NCBI GenBank assembly: GCA_017404545.1
Contig: JAFRCC010000012.1
Location: 35,446-99,445 of the forward strand
Direction of reading: 5' to 3'
Length of the DNA: 64,000 bases
From: Clostridia bacterium
GTDB lineage: Bacteria; Bacillota; Clostridia; TANB77; CAG-508
In this document: piece by piece, positions 52,720 through 63,007 of the stretch
Numbering within the stretch: the stretch's first letter is position 1
Layout: the number at the start of each line of letters is the position of its first letter
Notes under the pieces: model-generated
The model's input: the letters and a program-made list of their open reading frames with translations, nothing else
What the model was told of the DNA's origin: nothing
Databases searched by the model: none
Program-made: the position numbers and the translations under genes

Positions 52720-54510
52720 ATGCAAGTTAAGGTTATAAAAAAGTTAGATGGTATTGTTGATAGAAAAACAGGAAGAGTTTTTTCAGGACGACTAAGGGTA
52801 TGTGCATATTGTCGTGTTAGTACTGATGGAGAAGAACAATTAAATAGTTATGAATCTCAGAAAAAATATTATGATGAAAAGATTAATGCTAATAGTGATT
52901 GGTCATTTGCAGGAATATATGCAGATGAAGCAATAACAGGAACATTAGATTATAAAAGAAATGATTTTATGAGAATGATAACTGATGCAATGGAAGGAAA
53001 ATTTGATGTCATTATAACAAAGTCTATTTCTAGATTTGCGAGAAATACTTTGGATACTTTAAAATATGTAAGAAGATTAAAAGAAAGAAACATTGCAGTT
53101 ATATTTGAAAAAGAAAACATCAATACTTTGGAGATGTCAGGAGAGTTTTTATTAACAATATTAAGTTCCATAGCACAACAAGAAAGCGAAAGCATTTCTG
53201 GAAATGTTAAATTAGGACTAAAAATGAAAATGGAAAGAGGTGAGCTTGTTGGTTTTAACAGATGTTTAGGTTATAATTATGATTCGGATAAAAAGGCATT
53301 AACTATCAATGAAAAAGAAATAGAAATAGTTAAATATATTTTTAGAAGATATTGTGAAGGAGCAGGTTCTACAATTATTGCAAGAGAACTAACTGAATTA
53401 GGATATGTACCACCGAAAGGTGGAAAAAGGTGGGCAGAATCGACAGTAAGAGGAATTGTTAGAAATGAGAAATATAAAGGTGATGTATTACAGGGAAAAT
53501 CATTTACAGTAGATCCAATATCTCATAGAAGAGTGGTTAATCGTGGTGAAGAAGACAAATATTATTTAGAAGGAAATCACGAAGCAATTATTCCACCTGA
53601 AATATTTGACAAAGCACAATCTATTTTAGCTAAAAGATGTGGTGCAAGAGAAACTGGAAGAAGAAAAGGAAACTACAGCAGAAAGTACCCATTTAGTAGT
53701 AGAATATTTTGTGGGTTTTGTGGCTCTGTTTATGTTCGTAGGAATCTATATAGTAGTACACCATATTCAAAAAGAGTATGGCAGTGTATGGAGTATGTGA
53801 AATCAGGCAAAACAAATTGTTTAGACTCTAAAGTATTAAGAGAAGAGATAATAGAAAGCTGTTTTGCAGAGGCATATCAATTATTATGTAAAAACAATAA
53901 AGATGTAATAAAAAGATTTTTAGAAAGAATTGAAAATCTATTAAGTGATGACAAAATAAGGAATGCTATTAGAAAATTACAAGAGAAAAAAACACAAATG
54001 GAAACTAAATTAGATTCATTGCTAAATTTAATGATTGATGGTACAATAGACAAAGAAATATTTAAAAACAAAAAAATTGAAATTAATAAAAAGATTAAAA
54101 AAGCAGATGATGAAATTGAAAGGCTTGAATGTCAATTACAAGATGAAAGATCATTTGATGATGGTTTTAAAAAGATAAGTCAATTTTTCAAAAGCAGGGA
54201 TGAAATAGATGAAGGTTTTGATAAAGATGTTTTCGAGGCATTAATATACAAAGTAATTATAGGCGAAAAAGATAAGGATGGGAATTGTAATCCTTATGTA
54301 ATTCGTTTTATAATAAAAAATGGAACAGAAGATAATTTCAAATCACGAGATGATGGAATAATGAATACATTGCTAGAAGAGGACAACCTTATTTTAGATT
54401 TTGAGAGCTTTCAGAAATTTGTTTCATTTAGTAAACAAGAAAATGGAAGTTTAAGGAAAAATCTGGAAACAAAAGTAAGAGTTAAAGTAGAGATGAATAA
54501 TGGCATCTGA
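52720..54510 (+). CDS. Large serine recombinase (ICE integrase)
   Basis: A 596-residue site-specific recombinase. The catalytic Ser is in AYCRVSTDGEEQ with RFARN further on. A Recombinase domain (GFNRCLGYNYDSDKKALTIN), a zinc ribbon (CGFCGS, WQCMEYVKSGKTNC) and a long coiled coil at about residues 405-480 follow. TnpX/TndX-like enzymes excise and integrate ICEs through short att cores. GGAGG precedes the ATG. The stop codon lies inside the first bases of the right-flank repeat, so the att core is probably there. No CGG codon is used. Confidence 0.92.
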   Translation: MQVKVIKKLDGIVDRKTGRVFSGRLRVCAYCRVSTDGEEQLNSYESQKKYYDEKINANSDWSFAGIYADEAITGTLDYKRNDFMRMITDAMEGKFDVIITKSISRFARNTLDTLKYVRRLKERNIAVIFEKENINTLEMSGEFLLTILSSIAQQESESISGNVKLGLKMKMERGELVGFNRCLGYNYDSDKKALTINEKEIEIVKYIFRRYCEGAGSTIIARELTELGYVPPKGGKRWAESTVRGIVRNEKYKGDVLQGKSFTVDPISHRRVVNRGEEDKYYLEGNHEAIIPPEIFDKAQSILAKRCGARETGRRKGNYSRKYPFSSRIFCGFCGSVYVRRNLYSSTPYSKRVWQCMEYVKSGKTNCLDSKVLREEIIESCFAEAYQLLCKNNKDVIKRFLERIENLLSDDKIRNAIRKLQEKKTQMETKLDSLLNLMIDGTIDKEIFKNKKIEINKKIKKADDEIERLECQLQDERSFDDGFKKISQFFKSRDEIDEGFDKDVFEALIYKVIIGEKDKDGNCNPYVIRFIIKNGTEDNFKSRDDGIMNTLLEEDNLILDFESFQKFVSFSKQENGSLRKNLETKVRVKVEMNNGI

Positions 54511-54736
54511 CATGTTCATGGTCAACGATTAACCTTAACTTGACCAATCAATGGTCGACCAGCGACGCACATTGAATGCTGCTCGATTCTAAAATTGAGA
54601 TAACCGTTGAAAATACTGGCTTTGCAATATGTTCACTAGCCAATAAAAATAGTTATAAAAAAGGTAAAAAACTAATGAAAAATAGACAAAATTGATATCA
54701 TTGTAAATAACCTGGTTAAAGGTTGATTGGTCAAAT
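54505..54736 (+). repeat. Dispersed repeat, copy B (longest), right ICE flank
   Basis: This 232-bp element starts atctgacatgttcatggt, shared exactly with copy C (56695). It ends with a 28-bp block shared exactly with copy A (8576-8603). TTGACCAATCAA at 54540-54551 and TTGATTGGTCAA at 54723-54734 form an inverted repeat inside its ends. It fills the gene-free stretch between the recombinase and the next Nudix gene. Confidence 0.75.
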
Positions 54737-54823
54737 ATAAGTTAATAACAAGAAGAAACTAATTTGTAGATAGATGAATTAAAATAAATTTTGAGTAAAT
54801 TATTAATCGCTAGGAGTGATGCT

Positions 54824-55357
54824 ATGGAATATCTAGATATTTTAGATGAAAAAGGAAATAAAACAGGGAAAAAAGATACAAGAGAAAATATTCATAAATT
54901 AGGATTATTACATTCAGAAGTAGCTGCTTTTATTTACACAGATACAGGTAAAGTGATATTACAAAAACGAAAATCTAATAAAGCAACATATGCTGGTGTA
55001 TGGTCTGTAACTGGTGGTCATGTTTTGGCTGGAGAAAATAACGAAGAGGCTATATTACGAGAAATAAAAGAAGAACTTAATTTAAATATAGAAAAAGAAA
55101 AAGTGATTTTTGTTACAACATATAAATCAAAAAAAGTAAAAGATGATGTGATAAATAATAAATTTTTTAGTATATACAATGTGGAAATAAGTGAAAATCA
55201 ATTTGAAACAATAAAAATACAAAAAGAAGAACTTGAAGATATAAAATTATTTTCTATAGAAGAAATTGAAAGTATAATGAATAGTGGAGATAAGCAATAT
55301 AAATTTCCACAAAATTCAGAAATGGCAATAAAACTAATAAAAAAAGAAGGATGGTAA
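54824..55357 (+). CDS. Nudix hydrolase (IPP isomerase-like subgroup)
   Basis: A 177-residue protein starting MEYLDILDEKGNKTG with Nudix box GGHVLAGENNEEAILREIKE followed by ELNL (EEL instead of EET-G). ATG 54824 has good spacing from AGGAG; the frame upstream to 54791 is not needed. A paralogue lies 1.3 kb downstream on the other side of a HAD gene. Confidence 0.83.
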   Translation: MEYLDILDEKGNKTGKKDTRENIHKLGLLHSEVAAFIYTDTGKVILQKRKSNKATYAGVWSVTGGHVLAGENNEEAILREIKEELNLNIEKEKVIFVTTYKSKKVKDDVINNKFFSIYNVEISENQFETIKIQKEELEDIKLFSIEEIESIMNSGDKQYKFPQNSEMAIKLIKKEGW

Positions 55358-55358
55358 A

Positions 55359-56081
55359 ATGATAATAATATATGATTTTGACGGAACACTTACTCCATAC
55401 TCATTAGCTCAATATGAAATTTTAATAAAAAATGGTTACAATGATGAGGTTTTAGATAAAAGAGTAAGAGTTAAAATGAAAAAAGATAATTGCACAGTAT
55501 ATCAAGCATATTATTCAACATATAAAGAAATTCTAAAAGAAAATAATATTCCATTTAATAGAGTTAATATTTGTAAAGGAGCAGAAAATGTGAACTTTAA
55601 TAAAGGTGTTGTAGATTATTTTAAAAATGTGCAGTATAAAAAAACAGGAATAAAACATTATATTGTTACATCTGGACTACAAGAATATATTTATGAAACA
55701 CCTATAAAGAATTACATACAAGGAGTTTATGGAGTTACATTTAAAGAAAAAGATGGAGTCTATACAGATTTAAATATATTACTAGATGATCAAAAGAAAG
55801 TTGATGCAATAAAAAAGATTATTGTTGAGAATAACAATGATACAGATATAATATATTTCGGCGATGGATTAACTGATAAAAAAGCCTTTGAATTTGTTCA
55901 TTCTATAGGTGGAAAAACAGTATTTATTGCACAAGGTGAAAATCCAATCTTGAAATATAATAAAACAAATGAAAATGGAATTATTGATGAATATTTTGAA
56001 CCGGATTATTCAGAGAATTCTAAGATAAGAAATTATGTAGAAAAACAAGTAATGAATGGTTTAAGCATAAAATTAATTTAG
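55359..56081 (+). CDS. HAD-family phosphatase, SerB-like
   Basis: A 240-residue phosphatase with motif I IYDFDGTLTPYSL, motif II HYIVTSGLQEYI and motif IV IIYFGDGLTDKKAF. It starts one base after the Nudix stop. Similar to phosphoserine phosphatase-like HADs; substrate unknown, possibly the product of the flanking Nudix enzymes. Confidence 0.83.
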   Translation: MIIIYDFDGTLTPYSLAQYEILIKNGYNDEVLDKRVRVKMKKDNCTVYQAYYSTYKEILKENNIPFNRVNICKGAENVNFNKGVVDYFKNVQYKKTGIKHYIVTSGLQEYIYETPIKNYIQGVYGVTFKEKDGVYTDLNILLDDQKKVDAIKKIIVENNNDTDIIYFGDGLTDKKAFEFVHSIGGKTVFIAQGENPILKYNKTNENGIIDEYFEPDYSENSKIRNYVEKQVMNGLSIKLI

Positions 56082-56100
56082 TTTGAAAGGATAGTATTTT

Positions 56101-56643
56101 ATGGAATATTTAGATATTTTAGATGAAAACGGAAATAAAACGGGAGAAAAAAAGCCACGAAAAGAAGTACATAGTAAAGGATATTGGCATAAGGGTGTTC
56201 ATATATGGATAATAAATTCAAAAAGAGAATTGTTAGTTCAACGAAGAAGTGCTAATAAGGATGTTTATCCAAATAAACTATATATATCTGTAGCGGGTCA
56301 TCCAGTGAGTGGAGAAGAAGAAATAGATAGCATTAAGAGAGAATTTGAAGAAGAAATCGGGGTAAAATTAGACACAAATAAATTAGAATACTTATTTACA
56401 TTTTCACAAGAAGTTGTAGAAAATAATGGGAAATTTTTAGATAACCAGTTTTATGATGTTTACTTAATTGAGATGGACTTAGATATTGGAAATCTACAAT
56501 TACAGGAGGAAGAAGTCAGTGAAGTTAAAAATATTTATTATAAAGACTTTGAACAAATGATAGAGAATAAAGATAAAGATATAGTAAATCATCCGGAGGA
56601 ATGGAAAAAGTTGTTTGAAATCTTGCATGAGAGATATGATTAA
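56101..56643 (+). CDS. Nudix hydrolase (IPP isomerase-like subgroup)
   Basis: A 180-residue paralogue of the gene at 54824 (MEYLDILDENGNKTGEKKPR; box AGHPVSGEEEIDSIKREFEE followed by EIGV). Sequences of this type hydrolyse nucleotide sugars or act like YfcD. TTTGAAAGGATAG precedes the ATG. Confidence 0.83.
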   Translation: MEYLDILDENGNKTGEKKPRKEVHSKGYWHKGVHIWIINSKRELLVQRRSANKDVYPNKLYISVAGHPVSGEEEIDSIKREFEEEIGVKLDTNKLEYLFTFSQEVVENNGKFLDNQFYDVYLIEMDLDIGNLQLQEEEVSEVKNIYYKDFEQMIENKDKDIVNHPEEWKKLFEILHERYD

Positions 56644-56694
56644 GATTAAAAATTGCAATATTAAATAGATGTAACGAGTGCTGGTTATAGAATT

Positions 56695-56830
56695 ATCTGA
56701 CATGTTCATGGTGATCAATCAACCTTAACTTGACCTATCAATGGCCGATTAACCATGCATACAGAGTCAATCGCTGTTTTAAAATTGAAATAAAGATAAA
56801 TAGTAATATCTTACTTTGATAAAAAAAATG
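56695..56830 (+). repeat. Dispersed repeat, copy C
   Basis: The first 18 bases equal the start of copy B. Similarity continues through caaccttaacttgacc and atcaatggccga and fades after aaaattgaaataa. It shows the element is a dispersed chromosomal repeat and not only an ICE att site. Confidence 0.65.
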
Positions 56831-56937
56831 AAAAATATCTATAATTTTGTTGTAAGAAAAATCAATATATGATAAAATCTGAGCGATTTTGAAATAGACA
56901 TGTTAAGTACAAAAGCAAAAGTTATAAGGGGGATTTT

Positions 56938-58353
56938 ATGGTGAAAAATTTAAAAATAAAGATGACTTTATCATTTGTTTTTATAATAGTATTATTTATG
57001 TTTTTAGGTGTATTTAATGTTCATGCTGAAAGTGTTAAAATTACACTTTCACAAGCTGATTTTAATGAAGCTAAAGCCAATCCAGATGTAGCTACAGCAA
57101 AAGGTGTTTGGTATCATGTTAATGGATCAGAATATTTATATATTCTTGGCAGAAATACTGATTATATAATTGATGGAGAAATTAATTTAGATGATGGCGC
57201 AGGAGAAATAGAACTAACAAATAACAATATTATTCTAAACAATGCAACTATTACTGGTGGAATTAAAACTGAATCATCAACTAATAATACACTAAATGGT
57301 TCTGGTACTGTTAGTGGATATGTAAGGCAATATGGTGGAAGTTTAACTGTTAATGGTACTATTGTATTTAATAAACTGTTCACTAGTGAAAATGCTAATA
57401 CTACTATTATAAATGGTGGAACATTTTGTGATGGCTTTATGGCTAGACGAAATACTGACGTAACTATAAACAATGCTACGATTAATACTGGTGCTAGTAT
57501 GAGTAATGCAATTCAAGTTGATGATTATTCAACAATTGTTATTAATAATGCTACTGTTACTGCTAATAATGTAGCTCTTGCATCTGATGAAGCAGGAAAT
57601 GTAACTATTAAAGGTGGTACATTTACTGGTGGCACTGCTGGATTATTTGTAACAAATGGTACATGTAAGGTATCAGGTGGTACATTTAAGACTACTGGTA
57701 CATCAAATATTTGGGGAAAGAATGGTGCAATTGCTATTAGAAATACTATGTCATTTGATGATTTATTAGCTGATGGTTATAAATATTCAGCTGCTACTGA
57801 TTATTCAGACACAACTCAAGGTACAAATGTTAATTTTAGATTCCTAAATGCTAGAGAAATATCAGTAGCAACACAATACGCTGTAATGTTTAATACTGAT
57901 GGTGGTAGTGCAGTAGCTAATCAAACAGTAACTGGTGGAGAAAAAGTAACAAGACCTACATTAGATCCAACAAAAGACGGATATGCATTTGATGATTGGT
58001 ATGCAGATGATACATATTCAACAAAATTCGATTTCGCAAATACTACAATAACTACTGATACAATAATATATGCAAAATTTATTCAGAAAACAACTAATAA
58101 CAATGAAAACAATAATACTAACGAAAATAATACAACAACTGATAATAATGAAAATACAAATAGTACATCTACTATTGACACAACAAATAATAATACAAAC
58201 AATTCAAATGATACTAATAATACTGAAAAAGCTACAGAAAAAAATAGTAATAATCCAAAGACAGGAGATAACATTGCAATATGGATTGGTTTAATGCTAG
58301 TTTCAATGTTAGGAGTTGCAGAAACAATTAAATTTATAAAGAAAAGAAAATAG
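56938..58353 (+). CDS. Surface protein with beta-helix, InlB B-repeat and NPKTG anchor
   Basis: A 471-residue secreted protein. Signal peptide residues 1-30; residues 45-290 are Thr/Asn/Gly-rich repeats (NNATITGG, VTIKGGTFTGG) of a parallel beta-helix. Residues 315-385 are a Listeria-Bacteroides/InlB B repeat (FNTDGGSAVANQTV, DDWYADDTYSTKFDF). An Asn/Thr linker, NPKTGD, a hydrophobic helix and KKRK follow. The anchor motif is NPKTG, unlike the ICE LPRTG. Probably wall-attached; role in adhesion is inferred. AAGGGGG precedes the start. Confidence 0.85.
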   Translation: MVKNLKIKMTLSFVFIIVLFMFLGVFNVHAESVKITLSQADFNEAKANPDVATAKGVWYHVNGSEYLYILGRNTDYIIDGEINLDDGAGEIELTNNNIILNNATITGGIKTESSTNNTLNGSGTVSGYVRQYGGSLTVNGTIVFNKLFTSENANTTIINGGTFCDGFMARRNTDVTINNATINTGASMSNAIQVDDYSTIVINNATVTANNVALASDEAGNVTIKGGTFTGGTAGLFVTNGTCKVSGGTFKTTGTSNIWGKNGAIAIRNTMSFDDLLADGYKYSAATDYSDTTQGTNVNFRFLNAREISVATQYAVMFNTDGGSAVANQTVTGGEKVTRPTLDPTKDGYAFDDWYADDTYSTKFDFANTTITTDTIIYAKFIQKTTNNNENNNTNENNTTTDNNENTNSTSTIDTTNNNTNNSNDTNNTEKATEKNSNNPKTGDNIAIWIGLMLVSMLGVAETIKFIKKRK

Positions 58354-58669
58354 TAGATTGTATAAGTGATAATAGATAAAAATATTATCACTTATTTTAT
58401 ATTATAGGAAAGTTATATTTAAAAATATTGGAAGGTCAAAAAAAGACATCAAAAAATGCCTCAAAAAATAATTTTTTGAAACTTAAAACGGTAAATCTTT
58501 ATTATTATCTATTGGAAAGTTGATGATATTATTATTTTTACGTGAATTTGAAAAGTAGATAAACCCAATAAAAATAATACTTTGAAGGTCGCAAATAGAT
58601 TAAATTATGATATAATGCGGACAGAATTAGAAAATAATTCGAACTAATTTATGAGCAGAGTAAACTAAA

Positions 58670-59260
58670 AAATATTTAAGCATTCCAGAGCCTTGTTTAG
58701 ACATTTTAGTTGATCGTACTTGAAAGTTACCAGATTAAATAACTGATGATTCAACTTCAGCTATTTGGTCATCCATGAGAATTATCATGAAGAATATTAG
58801 TAAGTTTTGTTAAATGTAAAGAAGAAATTTGTTTAGGACTTTAATAATTGGTATGATACATTAAGATGAGGATTTCCTTTGAAAAACTTTGCAAGTTCGG
58901 GAAATATCTGATCTAAGTAAGATACTAATTGAATTTTAGCTTTACTTCTCATAGTAACTAAGTTACGACGTGGACGGCATAAGCCTTTGATTTTTTAATT
59001 GTTGATATCTCTAGATGTGATAAGAGAGTAATTACCTAAAGTTAACGCTTTGATAATTATTTTTGTATCAACCTTATTATTCTTATTTTTCTGATATTAG
59101 ACCTGCGTAAATTAGCGGTTTGAATTGGATTGATAAGCAGCACAATTGCATAATTCAGATCAAACAAATAAGATTTAATAACTGTGATAACTTCCACTAG
59201 TATTCGTCCTCATAAACTTGAGCGACGTAAAAACTCATAGACAAGAGCTATGGCTTATCC
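58670..59260 (-). pseudogene. Decayed IS110-family transposase
   Basis: Reading the minus strand, fragments such as YLFDLNYAIVLLINPIQTAN, LRRSNIRKIR and FPELAKFFKGNPHLN match the DEDD domain of IS110 transposases, but many stops and shifts interrupt them. No intact frame remains. The rest of the gap 58354-59497 contains a promoter-like sequence at 58588-58616 and a gene fragment. Confidence 0.6.
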
Positions 59261-59345
59261 AACTAATAAATAGTTACAAACGAAACTGTGGCAATACACT
59301 CCTTTAATAAAAGACACTTAGAAAATAGAATGTATTTTACAGGCA

Positions 59346-59483
59346 GGAAGTTATAACTTAAATTCAAAATATATTAAAGGTGCTGAATCAATCACTCTAC
59401 CATGCTTAAAAGAAATTCTAGAAGATGTGTATAAAATAACTCAAGATAATGAGTTGCCATTATGTTATAGAAAAGATAATTAA
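59346..59483 (+). pseudogene. 3' fragment of an unidentified gene
   Basis: An open stretch without start (YIKGAESITLPCLKEILEDV, then ITQDNELPLCYRKDN) ends at TAA 59483. It looks like a leftover C-terminus cut by the IS110 insertion or a deletion. Not recognised. Confidence 0.35.
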
Positions 59484-59497
59484 AGAAGGTGATTGTT

Positions 59498-60079
59498 ATG
59501 AAATTTCACAATGCTGGAAAATATAACGGAGACGAAAGTTCTTTACCACAAAGGAAACAACAACCTAATGATGTTCCTTTTAAAGAATTTGGAAGTATGA
59601 AAAAGTTTTCGTTAATTGTAAATATTGGCTGTATTTTAACAATAATAATACTTAGTATACCTTTTATATTACTTGCTAAAGAACATATAAAAGATAATAC
59701 AATATGGCTAGCATTAGGTGTAATATGTGGTGGGTTATCATTACCAATTCACGAATTATTACATGCAATTTGCTATAAAAAAGATGTATACTATTATAAA
59801 AATTTAAGTCAGGGGCTATTTTTTGTCGTTGGAACTGAAGACATGAGTAAGACAAGATTTATATTTATGAGTTTATGTCCTAACATTATTTTAGGCTTAA
59901 TACCATATATAATATTTTTAATATATCCGAATATAGTATTTCTCGGCTTATTTGGACTAATATGCATAGGAATGGGATTTGGCGATTATATAAATGTATA
60001 TAATGCCATTAAACAAATGCCTAAAGGAGCAAAAACATATTTGAGTGGTATGCATTCTTATTGGTATTTAGAAAAATAA
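59498..60079 (+). CDS. DUF3267 membrane protein, putative zinc metalloprotease
   Basis: A 193-residue membrane protein with helices at about residues 37-60, 70-90 and 128-170 and the motif LPIHELLHAICYK (HExxH) of DUF3267. AAGAAGGTGATTG precedes ATG 59498. The family is predicted to be intramembrane proteases. Confidence 0.78.
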   Translation: MKFHNAGKYNGDESSLPQRKQQPNDVPFKEFGSMKKFSLIVNIGCILTIIILSIPFILLAKEHIKDNTIWLALGVICGGLSLPIHELLHAICYKKDVYYYKNLSQGLFFVVGTEDMSKTRFIFMSLCPNIILGLIPYIIFLIYPNIVFLGLFGLICIGMGFGDYINVYNAIKQMPKGAKTYLSGMHSYWYLEK

Positions 60080-60144
60080 GTCGTTGTCAATGAAAAGGAT
60101 TTTTAACAATAAGAAATAATAAATGTGAAGGAGAAAATATAAAA

Positions 60145-60777
60145 ATGGAAAAAGTAGATAATAAAGATTTTTTATGGTATTCATTATATGCATTTGCAGG
60201 TTTGGGACTAGAAATATTACTACTAATGATAGAGAATAATTTTATAAAAGAGCAAACTATTTTTACTAGCTGTATACATTGGACATTGACAATAGTACTT
60301 TGGGGAACAATTAGTCTCATATTATATAAAAAAAGTAAAAGCAAGTTAAAATTTGATATTATAAACAATAATAAAATTCAAAGTAAAAATATAGCATTTG
60401 CCATTGTGTTACTAATAGCATATTTAATAATAAAATATTTTGTTATAGGCGGTATAAAGCCTGTAAATGAATTTAAAGAATTAGGAATTATAAAATTTAT
60501 TTTTCAATATGTTTACTACTTTTTTGAAACAGTTTTAATAGTGCTTACAATTTCATTTGGACAAAGGTTTTTTGAAGGAATATCTAAAAGTAAGGTCGTT
60601 CCATTTGGTGGGATTGTACTTGCATGTACATGGGGATTAATGCACATATTAACGCAAAGTTTTGCTACAGGAATATTTGCGTTTGTTTCAGCAATTATAT
60701 ATGGAATTGTGTATGTACAATTAAATAAAAATAGTAAGTATTCTTATTTTATTATATTGCTAATGTTTATATTGTAA
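60145..60777 (+). CDS. CPBP-like intramembrane protease
   Basis: A 210-residue polytopic protein. The motif region QRFFEGISKSKVVPFGGIVL followed by TWGLMHI is similar to CPBP/Abi proteases, where Glu and a later His act; only one Glu of the usual EExxxR remains. It forms a run of membrane genes with its neighbours. Confidence 0.65.
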   Translation: MEKVDNKDFLWYSLYAFAGLGLEILLLMIENNFIKEQTIFTSCIHWTLTIVLWGTISLILYKKSKSKLKFDIINNNKIQSKNIAFAIVLLIAYLIIKYFVIGGIKPVNEFKELGIIKFIFQYVYYFFETVLIVLTISFGQRFFEGISKSKVVPFGGIVLACTWGLMHILTQSFATGIFAFVSAIIYGIVYVQLNKNSKYSYFIILLMFIL

Positions 60778-60899
60778 TAACTTCAGTTTGATTTTGGCTA
60801 CATCAATGTATAGTTTTTTTAGGAAAATGTGTAAACAGCAGATATATAGCAATGGTAATTAATAGATTTTATTAAGAAAATTTGTATAGGAGAAATTGT

Positions 60900-61343
60900 A
60901 TGAAAAAAATATATGTAATTATTACTTGTTTAGTATTAGCAAGTTGGTTTTTTTTAGATATGATAGGTGTCTATATAGGAGAAAAATATCTTGTTACTCA
61001 ATCCTTTTCAGAAGATGGATTATTTTTTGTTATATATATTTTATCATTATTGGTATTTATATTTAAAGAAAAAATTGGCAAGTATATTTTAAATATATGG
61101 CTTATTATTTGGTTATCAACCCAATTCTTATTTCACTGGATAACTACGATAACTGGTCTAGGAGCAAGTAAAATAGAATATTTTAAGGATTCTATAAAAT
61201 TGATTAATAGCGAGAAAAGATATATTCCTGATTTGTACCATATAGTTTTACATATACTAATTATTTTAGCTTTCGTGATTTTAAATATATATTTATATGA
61301 AAAAAAAAGGTGCTATGGTGAAAAAACAAAGGATAATTTTTGA
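60900..61343 (+). CDS. Membrane protein of unknown function
   Basis: A 147-residue protein with four predicted transmembrane helices. ATG 60900 follows TAGGAG. No family recognised. Confidence 0.65.
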   Translation: MKKIYVIITCLVLASWFFLDMIGVYIGEKYLVTQSFSEDGLFFVIYILSLLVFIFKEKIGKYILNIWLIIWLSTQFLFHWITTITGLGASKIEYFKDSIKLINSEKRYIPDLYHIVLHILIILAFVILNIYLYEKKRCYGEKTKDNF

Positions 61344-61424
61344 AGTGATGTTAGTAACTATTAGCGTTTTATTCCAAATTTAATTAATTTTATAAAAATA
61401 GTAATTTGAAAGGAATAGTAAAAT

Positions 61425-62105
61425 ATGGTTGATTCAACAAAAAGAGATATAAAAATAATTTCATTATGCAGTGTAATTTCAGCTCTATTATACATATTAT
61501 TTGAAGGTAAAATAATGGAACTAGGTAAAGATACTACTATTCCTATTCTAACAAGATTTATACCTGTACTTATAATTCAATTTGGAATGTCTTGTTTAGG
61601 TATATTAATAGTATTAATGAAAAATAAAGAAAAAATATCAACTTATGGAATTAAAAAAAGAAATTCGCTAAAGTCAATTTTAGGGTGCTTTCTGTGTTCA
61701 ATACCAACAATACTATTTTTATATTTTAATAATGAATTACATAGCTTTCTACCTTTTCAAGGTATGTTTTTAACGAAAGAAATATTAAATCTTCCAATAC
61801 CATTTAATATAATTTTGTACATGATAGTTGCTATTGTTTGGGGAATTGGAGAGGGATTATTTTATGTAGTTTTATCAAGAAAAATTAATAAAATAAAGTC
61901 AACTAAAGGTATATTCAATTTAGGAGCATTAATTTGTGCGGTTATATCTATTTTAATTCATGGAATGATTGGTTTTAATTTGACTACAATATTAGAAGCC
62001 ATTTCAACTTTTATTTTAATGTATGGTTCAATATTAGTACTAGAAAAGACCGAAAATTCAATTGGAAATATATTAATATTTTTTATGGTCTGGAATGCTT
62101 TCTAA
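61425..62105 (+). CDS. Polytopic membrane protein, CPBP-like
   Basis: A 226-residue protein with about seven helices. The segment IVWGIGEGLFYVVLSRKINK corresponds to the EExxxR region of CPBP proteins but is degenerate. A His in LIHGMIGF might be the second motif. AAAGGAATAG precedes the ATG. Confidence 0.55.
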   Translation: MVDSTKRDIKIISLCSVISALLYILFEGKIMELGKDTTIPILTRFIPVLIIQFGMSCLGILIVLMKNKEKISTYGIKKRNSLKSILGCFLCSIPTILFLYFNNELHSFLPFQGMFLTKEILNLPIPFNIILYMIVAIVWGIGEGLFYVVLSRKINKIKSTKGIFNLGALICAVISILIHGMIGFNLTTILEAISTFILMYGSILVLEKTENSIGNILIFFMVWNAF

Positions 62106-62179
62106 TTTTATAGATTACAAGTTATTATAATGTTAATAACATTTTTAGATGTATCATTTATACAAAGGAGGAGTAATTT

Positions 62180-63007
62180 ATGAATTATATAAATGAAATG
62201 CAAAAGGCAATAGATTATATTGAAATTAATTTGGATAAAGACATTGATTTTGAAAAAGTGTCAAAAGAAGTTGGTATGTCTCCATTTTATTTTCATAGGA
62301 TTTTTACTGCTATGATTGGAGTTTCTCCAACAACATACATTAGAAATAGAAGATTAACAATAGCAGCACAAGAAATATCAAAAAATAATGAGAGCATTCT
62401 AGATATAGCACTAAAATACGGTTTTGAAAGTCATGAAGCTTTTTCAAGAGCTTTTAAAAATTTTCATGGAATTGTACCTAAAGTGGCCAGAACAAATGGG
62501 AGTGAATTAAAAAATTTCAGTAAAGCCAATTTAAATATAGAGGTTAATAACAATAATATATTGAATTATCGAATTGAAAGTAAAGGTACTATTAAAATAT
62601 TAGCATATTTTAGACAATTCAATATTGAAGATAAAGATGAAATACCTAAATATTGGAAAAATCTAAAAGAAAGTGGAGCTTTAGAAAAAATATCAAATAA
62701 CTATAAAAAAGATTTATTTGGGATTTGCATTGGAACGCAAAGTGATGTTGAATACAAATATGGAATTGGAATAGAGCAAACAGAAGATGTAGAAACTAAT
62801 ATAGAAATGGAAAAAATTGAAATTCCTGCAAGTACATGGGTAGTTTTTAAATGTGAAGGACAAAATGAAAATGGTATAAATGAATTATGGTCAAGAATAT
62901 ATAAGGAATTTTTTGTAACATCTAGCTATAAGCAAAGTATGGATATAGATTTTGAATTATACGATGATAAGAATACAGAAATATGGATACCTATATCAAA
63001 AGAGTAG
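62180..63007 (+). CDS. AraC family regulator with GyrI-like domain
   Basis: A 275-residue regulator. Two N-terminal helix-turn-helices (residues 8-105; MSPFYFHRIFTAMIGVSPTT, ALKYGFESHEAFSRAFKNFH) are followed by a GyrI-like effector-binding domain of about 150 residues. Such proteins respond to drugs or peptides. AAAGGAGGAG precedes the ATG. It may control the neighbouring genes. Confidence 0.87.
   Translation: MNYINEMQKAIDYIEINLDKDIDFEKVSKEVGMSPFYFHRIFTAMIGVSPTTYIRNRRLTIAAQEISKNNESILDIALKYGFESHEAFSRAFKNFHGIVPKVARTNGSELKNFSKANLNIEVNNNNILNYRIESKGTIKILAYFRQFNIEDKDEIPKYWKNLKESGALEKISNNYKKDLFGICIGTQSDVEYKYGIGIEQTEDVETNIEMEKIEIPASTWVVFKCEGQNENGINELWSRIYKEFFVTSSYKQSMDIDFELYDDKNTEIWIPISKE

Larger units (their letters stand above)
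8604..54510 (+). mobile_element. Integrative conjugative element (about 46 kb), MobL relaxase and large serine recombinase
   Basis: The segment contains every ICE module: MobL/MOBP relaxase, type IV coupling protein, VirB2/VirB6/PrgI/VirB4-like secretion genes, M23 peptidase, sortase and surface adhesin, regulators, and a large serine recombinase as the last gene. Direct 28-bp repeats lie at 8576-8603 and 54709-54736. The exact ends are not certain: serine recombinases usually leave only a few duplicated bases, so the long repeats may be pre-existing. The recombinase stop codon coincides with the 5' end of the right repeat, which makes about 54505 the likely right end. No integrated tRNA target is seen. 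Confidence 0.85.

Noticed and set aside
57162..58391. Minus-strand and second-frame open frames in the NPKTG surface protein.
   Set aside because: They arise from the repetitive Asn/Thr codons; the plus frame has signal peptide and anchor.
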